Positions 59,789-64,000 of a stretch of DNA of 64,000 nucleotides are shown piece by piece. Origin of the DNA: Pseudalkalibacillus sp051842935 (GTDB taxonomy: Bacteria > Bacillota > Bacilli > Bacillales > Fictibacillaceae); the NCBI RefSeq assembly GCF_051842935.1, contig NZ_JBPXRR010000001.1, positions 1,736,001 through 1,800,000 of the forward strand, given 5' to 3'. The stretch's first letter is position 1. The number at the start of each line of letters is the position of its first letter. Below the pieces are notes generated by a model. It had not been told where the DNA came from and searched no databases. It worked only from the letters and a program-made list of their open reading frames with translations. The position numbers and the translations under genes are program-made.

Positions 59789-61177
59789 TTAATCACTCTG
59801 AAACGTGGCTTTCACGCCACCGACACCGATTCCTACATAACCTAGCAGGATCGTGAACAGAGGTGAAAGGAACAGGAAGAAGACGTATGGCATATACTCG
59901 AGGACGCTGATTTCAAGGGTCGAAGCGAAGAACGCCCCGCTCACTCCCCACGGGATCAACGGATTCACAAGTGTCCCAGCATCTTCTAATGTTCTGGACA
60001 GATTCCGTGAATCGATCTGTTGCTCTTCAAAATGAGGCTTGAAGGTTTGCCCAGGTATCAAAATGGACAAGTATTGTTCACCCGTCAACACGTTGACACC
60101 GATGGACGATAAGGCCGTCGTGGCAATCGTATTCCCTCGATTGCGGATTTTCGTTTTCATCAAATTGACGAAGGACTCAAGCATCCCTAACCCTCTCACC
60201 AGTCCACCGAGGGCAAGTGCAATCCATATGAGTGAGATCGACCACATCATCGACTGGATTCCACCTCGATTGACGATTTTATCAACTGTCGCTTCGCCTG
60301 TCTCCAGTTCGAATCCGTTTTGCAGCATGTTAAAAATCACACTGATCGAGCCTTGCCCCTGAATCAGCCATACGGTCAGGATTCCGGTGATGACACCGAT
60401 GATCAAAGCCGGAATCGTCGGGAATCGAACGAGTGCAAGGATGATGACGACGAGCGGAGATATTAAAGTCCACACACTGATATTGAACGAGTTCTGAAGT
60501 TGTTTTTGTACCGGTTCGATGGATGCGAGCGTTTGAGCTCCTTCCCCACCACTTCCGATCACGAGGAAAATGATGATCGTGATGAGGAGTGCGGGTACCG
60601 TCGTCCACATCAAGTGCTTGATATGATCGAACAAAGCTACACCGGCAACGGCTGGCGCAAAGTTCGTCGTGTCCGATAAAGGAGACATCTTATCTCCGAA
60701 ACATGCTCCGCTGATGATTGCACCCGCTGCCAGACCCGGATGAATTCCCAGGCTCATCGCGAGTCCCATGAGCGCGACACCTACCGTCCCGATCGTTGTA
60801 AACGAACTTCCCGTGAAGGTCGAAACGATGATCGTCACAAGTAACGCACTTAAAGTAAACCAGCTCGGATCGATCACATTTGTTCCATAGAATAGCATCG
60901 TCGGAACCGTCCCACTCATCATCCACGTACCGATCAACATGCCGATAATCATCAAGATAAGTACGGGTTTGATTCCGATCGTGATTCCTTCAATCAGTCC
61001 TTTTTCCATCTGGTCCCATTTGTATCCGAACGCTTTTGCGAGAATCGCAATACCCACAAGGGACACGAGCAATGGAATGTGCGGTTCGGTTTTTAATATC
61101 AACATGGAAAATAAGATGATGCCCATCAATAATACGAATGATAATAACGCAAACGTCTGCTGCTTCTTTGCTGTCAT
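59789..61177 (-). CDS. nhaC: NhaC-family Na+/H+ antiporter
   Basis: A 462-residue antiporter with about 11 transmembrane helices. Family segments: GTVPTMLFYGTNVIDP, SGACFGDKMSPLSDTTNFAPAVA (partly quoted, about 160-180), GGLVRGLGMLESF and TGEQYLSILIPGQTF. NhaC proteins exchange Na+ for H+; relatives carry malate/lactate or are predicted tyrosine carriers. The T-box leader upstream, with an apparent Tyr specifier, favours an amino acid link. The predicted tyrosine carrier in other Bacillus is also of this family and T-box controlled. Confidence 0.92.
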   Translation of the reverse strand: MTAKKQQTFALLSFVLLMGIILFSMLILKTEPHIPLLVSLVGIAILAKAFGYKWDQMEKGLIEGITIGIKPVLILMIIGMLIGTWMMSGTVPTMLFYGTNVIDPSWFTLSALLVTIIVSTFTGSSFTTIGTVGVALMGLAMSLGIHPGLAAGAIISGACFGDKMSPLSDTTNFAPAVAGVALFDHIKHLMWTTVPALLITIIIFLVIGSGGEGAQTLASIEPVQKQLQNSFNISVWTLISPLVVIILALVRFPTIPALIIGVITGILTVWLIQGQGSISVIFNMLQNGFELETGEATVDKIVNRGGIQSMMWSISLIWIALALGGLVRGLGMLESFVNLMKTKIRNRGNTIATTALSSIGVNVLTGEQYLSILIPGQTFKPHFEEQQIDSRNLSRTLEDAGTLVNPLIPWGVSGAFFASTLEISVLEYMPYVFFLFLSPLFTILLGYVGIGVGGVKATFQSD

Positions 61178-61199
61178 AATGAATACCCTGCCTTTTCAA

Positions 61200-61477
61200 C
61201 ACTTTTAGTATCTATGAATGAATTCCTTTTTAAACGTAAAAAAACTGTCAACGACATGTACAGGGGCGATTCGAATCGCGGTACCACCCTGCTTGATGTG
61301 TTCAACAGCATCTTCTCGTTCATGATAAAGGTATGAAACCTATAAGCTCCACGGCTGTAATTTCGTTCCGTTCCTTCCTTAGCTCTCACCACCCGCTAAG
61401 TCTCTGATGTTTGAAGGAGTGAACTACTGCGGTCCGCTTCAACACTTTTATGCTTTTGTGCGTTTAAGTAATAATGT
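61200..61477 (-). promoter_or_regulatory. T-box leader of nhaC, apparent tyrosine specifier
   Basis: Minus strand: stem I with the AGTA loop-E element, the TTAGCGGGTGGTGAGAGCTAA apical hairpin (partly quoted) and, on the 3' side, GAAATTACAGC, whose TAC (61359-61357) is the likely specifier codon (Tyr). The T-box AGGGTGGTACCGCG is at 61291-61277. A CAGGG/CCCTG pair and CTGT/ACAG with TTTTTTT (61240s) form the competing terminator. Uncharged tRNA-Tyr would allow read-through. Transcription starts near 61477. Confidence 0.9.
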
Positions 61478-61483
61478 GGTTCT

Positions 61484-61512
61484 ACTATAAAATGAAATGA
61501 CGGATTCGTCAA
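61484..61512 (-). promoter_or_regulatory. sigma-A promoter of the T-box-nhaC unit
   Basis: TTGACG (61512-61507), a 17-nt spacer and TATAGT (61489-61484) on the minus strand. It overlaps the end of the mobA terminator region. Confidence 0.72.
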
Positions 61513-61513
61513 G

Positions 61514-61549
61514 AAAAAAAACTGACACACATGGATGTCAGTTTCTCAG
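61514..61549 (-). terminator. terminator after mobA
   Basis: AAACTGACA and TGTCAGTTT form a 9-bp stem with a 7-nt loop, followed by TTTTTCTTG on the minus strand. It overlaps the mobA stop. Confidence 0.85.
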
Positions 61550-62119
61550 TTTCGTATAGTCTTCAGGCTTATTGATGTTTTTGAAGGGTTCGATGGAAGA
61601 GTATTGAATGTAGGCACAGTTTGTATTTTGAAGTAAATCTGTCAGTCTCCGCTCACCTGCGTCCAACAGTGTGGGAATTTCCTCTTTCGTAGCGTATGAA
61701 TAGATCGCCGCCAACGGTTGAAGCTTTTCGTCGACGGTCGGAATCACACTGCAATCTGGAGGAAGCATCGTTTTTACAGCATATAGTTGTTGAAAAATTT
61801 CCGTTTCCATGACAGGCATATCACACGCGAGCACGAAGTAATCGTGGCCTGGGATGGTCATCATACCCGTGTAAATGCCTGCAAGAGGACCTTGTCCCTG
61901 GTATTTTTGTAAGTCGGTAACCACTGTAATCGGTGTCTTGATCCTACCTTTGATTGTGGGATGCGCGACGAGCACCATTTCGTCGACCACCGGTTGCAGG
62001 ACCTGGATCGCTTTTTCGTAAAAATAAAGCCCATCGATTCGTTCCAGCGCTTTCGGAGTGCCATACCGGCGGGATTCTCCACCAGCGAGGATGATGCCCA
62101 CTTTCTTATGAGTGGTCAT
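61538..62119 (-). CDS. mobA: Molybdenum cofactor guanylyltransferase
   Basis: Transfers GMP to Mo-molybdopterin to form the MGD cofactor. It has 193 residues of the nucleotidyltransferase fold: GIILAGGESRRYGTPKAL (about 8-25, the GTP-binding loop) and VLACDMPVM (about 95-103, metal Asp). ATG 62119 follows AAAGGG; the open frame extends upstream through the yqgN end, but has no site. Overlaps yqgN by 14 bases. Other moco genes are not in the window. Confidence 0.9.
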   Translation of the reverse strand: MTTHKKVGIILAGGESRRYGTPKALERIDGLYFYEKAIQVLQPVVDEMVLVAHPTIKGRIKTPITVVTDLQKYQGQGPLAGIYTGMMTIPGHDYFVLACDMPVMETEIFQQLYAVKTMLPPDCSVIPTVDEKLQPLAAIYSYATKEEIPTLLDAGERRLTDLLQNTNCAYIQYSSIEPFKNINKPEDYTKLRN

Positions 62120-62696
62120 TTCTGAACCCTTTCGTTTGGTGAACCCGGTCCGGGAAAATGAGAAAATCGACAGGCTGATCGAACGACTCACGAGGAATCT
62201 CGTCATGAAGCTGAACGCTGTGGAGGAGCGAGACCGTCGTCCCAGTGAAACGATCCAGATATCGATCGTAAAAACCGCCACCGAATCCAACGCGGTATCC
62301 GCTTTTATCGAATAAGAGCCCTGGCACGATCAGCAAGCCCATCTCGTTTGGCTCGATTTGGGTTGTTTTTTCCACGATCGGTTCCCTTAAACCAAAATAG
62401 ACGACTTCGAGCTGATCGAAGGATTCGAGCTTTCGGAAGTCCATCGAGTAATCCTTTGCATGGCATTTTGGAACGGCAACCGTCTTGCCTTCCGACCACG
62501 CTTTTTCAATGATCGGGTATGTATCGATCTCATTCCCTCGCGATACCGTCACCCCAATAGTGGCGGCTTGTTTCCACTGATCCGTTGCGAATAATTGCTG
62601 CCTGATCTGTTCCGTTTCATTGGCGCGGACATCTGGCGTCAGTTCCGACAGCCGCTTTTGCATGTCCTTGCGTAACGCTTTTTTCCGTTCTTTCAT
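62106..62696 (-). CDS. yqgN: 5-formyltetrahydrofolate cyclo-ligase
   Basis: Converts 5-formyl-THF to 5,10-methenyl-THF with ATP. It has 196 residues, with KERKKALRKDMQKRL (about 1-16) and the signature PGLLFDKSGYRVGFGGGFYDRYL (partly quoted: RVGFGGGFYDRYL, about 135-147). The ATG at 62696 follows AGGTGAT; GTG 62705 is an alternative. B. subtilis has yqgN in the same region. Pairs with mobA downstream. Confidence 0.93.
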   Translation of the reverse strand: MKERKKALRKDMQKRLSELTPDVRANETEQIRQQLFATDQWKQAATIGVTVSRGNEIDTYPIIEKAWSEGKTVAVPKCHAKDYSMDFRKLESFDQLEVVYFGLREPIVEKTTQIEPNEMGLLIVPGLLFDKSGYRVGFGGGFYDRYLDRFTGTTVSLLHSVQLHDEIPRESFDQPVDFLIFPDRVHQTKGFRNDHS

Positions 62697-62794
62697 CCGT
62701 ATCACCTACCTAGCACCAATTTTAACATAATGCTTGTCAGTATGATGGGTTCGAGCTATGCTATTGTAAAAAGATGGAATGGAGTTGATGCTTA

Positions 62795-63709
62795 TTGATT
62801 ATGAAAGAGAGAGGAGTGCCGGAGGAGTTGAGAATCCTGCGCGCACTGAACAACCGCAAGTCCTTCTCCGATCAAGAGCAGACCAAGTACTTCAACGCGG
62901 AAAAAGGATATGAAGGTGAATGCAAATTCGACGATTGGCTCGCTCCACTATTGGATGGAAAGATTGTGTTGAATGATTTGTTGCTGGATTTTAACCAGAC
63001 GATATTTCAGATTGATTCGTTGTTGCTTACCTCTGAGAAAATCATTCTTTTTGAAGTGAAAAATTTTGAAGGCGATTACTATGTTGAAGGAGATGGTTGG
63101 TACTCACTGAAAGGAAAAGAGATTAATAATCCACTGCATCAATTGCACCGGAACACCGTACTTTTGCGAGGACTCTTACGTATGATTGGACTGAAAATCC
63201 CCATTGAACCCCGTCTGATTTTCATGAACCCCGAATTTCAGCTATATCAGACCCCTCTTGATCCACCGATTATTTTTCCAAGCCAGTTGAACCGATTCAA
63301 AGCTGAGATGAAAAAAGAGCGTTCCTACGCAAATAATCGTATGACGAAAATAGCCCAACATCTATTGAAGCTGCACCTCGATAAAAACCCCAACGCTCGC
63401 CTGCCGCAATACAATTATGATGAGCTCCGGAAAGGGATTAGCTGTCCTAAATGTCAGCAGATGTATTCAGAATTAACTAAGACGACATTGGTATGCGATA
63501 AGTGTGATGGCGCAGAACCTTATGAACCTGCTGTATTAAAAGCTATAGAAGATTTTCAGCTTCTTTTTCCAGACAAAAAAATAACCACCAATGCGATATA
63601 TGAGTGGTGTGGGATGGTAGTGTCAGTAAAGAAGATCCGTACTAGTTTAAATAGGAATTTCAATCAAATTAAGTTCGGACCATCAACTTACTATGAAAAT
63701 AAGAAGTAG
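62795..63709 (+). CDS. NERD-domain nuclease-related protein
   Basis: A 304-residue protein with an N-terminal NERD (nuclease-related) domain at about 38-150: GYEGECKFDDWLAPLL, NDLLLDFNQTIFQIDSLLLTSEKIILFEVKNFEG (partly quoted: IILFEVKNFEGDYY). The Glu-x-Lys (EVK) is the restriction-endonuclease-like catalytic remnant. A C4 zinc ribbon (CPKC...CDKC, about 220-245) and a helical C-terminus follow. Start is TTG at 62795, with ATG 62801 as alternative. Function in DNA processing is inferred only. Confidence 0.85.
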   Translation: MIMKERGVPEELRILRALNNRKSFSDQEQTKYFNAEKGYEGECKFDDWLAPLLDGKIVLNDLLLDFNQTIFQIDSLLLTSEKIILFEVKNFEGDYYVEGDGWYSLKGKEINNPLHQLHRNTVLLRGLLRMIGLKIPIEPRLIFMNPEFQLYQTPLDPPIIFPSQLNRFKAEMKKERSYANNRMTKIAQHLLKLHLDKNPNARLPQYNYDELRKGISCPKCQQMYSELTKTTLVCDKCDGAEPYEPAVLKAIEDFQLLFPDKKITTNAIYEWCGMVVSVKKIRTSLNRNFNQIKFGPSTYYENKK

Positions 63710-63744
63710 AATATTTTGTAATAATGCCGTTCTATTCAAGATAA

Positions 63745-64000
63745 GAGCAGATACTGTGTTTATCCTGCCCGAAACCAGCAACTTTCCCATTTTGGGGAAG
63801 GATAAAGCCTCTACCCTTACCGAAATCAGCAACTTTCCCATTTTGGGGAAGGATAGAGCCCCTACCCTTACCGAAATCAGCAGCTTTCCCATTTTGGGGA
63901 AGGATAGAGCCCCTACCCTTACCGAAATCAGCAGCTTTCCCATTTTGGGGAAGGATAGAGCCCCTACCCTTACCGAAATCAGCAGCTTTCTCATTTTGGG
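63745..64000. repeat. 51-bp tandem repeat reaching the window end
   Basis: The word CATTTTGGG begins at 63788, 63839, 63890, 63941 and 63992, exactly 51 bases apart, in nearly identical units that also contain AAGGATAGAGCC, CTACCCTTACCGAAATCAGC and CTTTCCC. It runs off the window. An open frame of 17-residue repeats on the minus strand arises from the 51-base period and has no ribosome binding site; it is not called as a gene. Confidence 0.8.

Noticed and set aside
63683..63994. Minus-strand frame encoding 17-residue repeats
   Set aside because: It is the translation of a 51-bp tandem repeat. There is no ribosome binding site, and the array continues without regard to the frame.
63745..64000. 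CRISPR array
   Set aside because: Whole 51-bp units are nearly identical; there are no unique spacers and no cas genes nearby.

Overview
The window is chromosomal DNA from a spore-forming, low-to-moderate GC Bacillaceae (Firmicutes). Evidence is the complete spoIIIA operon, a spore photoproduct lyase, a GerA/SpoVAF-type protein, the comG competence operon, strong AGGAGG-type ribosome binding sites, and gene order that follows the yqgN-to-dxs segment of the Bacillus subtilis chromosome. An OLE RNA locus and a vitamin B12-dependent ribonucleotide reductase point to a halo- or alkaliphilic Bacillus relative rather than B. subtilis itself. No rRNA or tRNA gene, prophage or insertion sequence was seen.

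Layout. 1-5992 (minus): the isoprenoid/exonuclease cluster folD-xseA-xseB-ispA, a large structured RNA (OLE) between ispA and its protein partner oapA, then dxs (cut by the window edge). 6007-9082 (minus): nusB, an Asp23-family gene, accC and accB. 9419-14611 (minus): spoIIIAA-AH behind a good sigma-E promoter. 14624-17784 (minus): yqhV, efp, a Xaa-Pro peptidase, aroQ and yqhR; then yqhQ and yqhP (plus), converging on yqhO (minus). 20415-21978 (minus): mntR and splB.

22047-26415 is the most unusual part. A class II ribonucleotide reductase gene, nrdJ, is cut into four exons by three group I introns of 333, 256 and 278 nt, each placed in a conserved catalytic motif. It is followed by a free-standing Cys-knuckle HNH endonuclease with a LexA-like palindrome upstream. 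nrdJ has two NrdR boxes just downstream of its promoter.

26783-32716: lipM, a rhodanese (plus), and the glycine cleavage operon gcvT-gcvPA-gcvPB under a tandem glycine riboswitch. 32966-36182: yqhH-yqhG (plus), a small membrane protein, and yqzE. 36210-40668 (minus): comGA-GG and aroK. 40968-51837: small conserved Bacillus genes (DUF2626, DUF2759, thiamine-binding protein), a SAM methyltransferase, a metallo-hydrolase, a FetAB-type ABC exporter, a HIT protein, a cell-wall endopeptidase, a lipoteichoic acid synthase and glucokinase. 51944-62696 (minus mostly): a spore germination-type protein, an M42 aminopeptidase, an M24 peptidase with a Na+/solute symporter, a group of small membrane proteins including a 30-residue cationic peptide gene, an NhaC-type antiporter behind a T-box leader (apparent Tyr specifier), mobA and yqgN. 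62795-64000: a NERD-domain protein and a 51-bp tandem repeat that runs off the window.

Most genes are housekeeping. The accessory interest lies in RNA elements (OLE, three group I introns, glycine riboswitch, T-box) and in intergenic repeats: a 52-bp tandem repeat, a 51-bp tandem repeat and two copies of a GTGCCAGG-type hairpin. All reading was by eye; no database or folding search was run.
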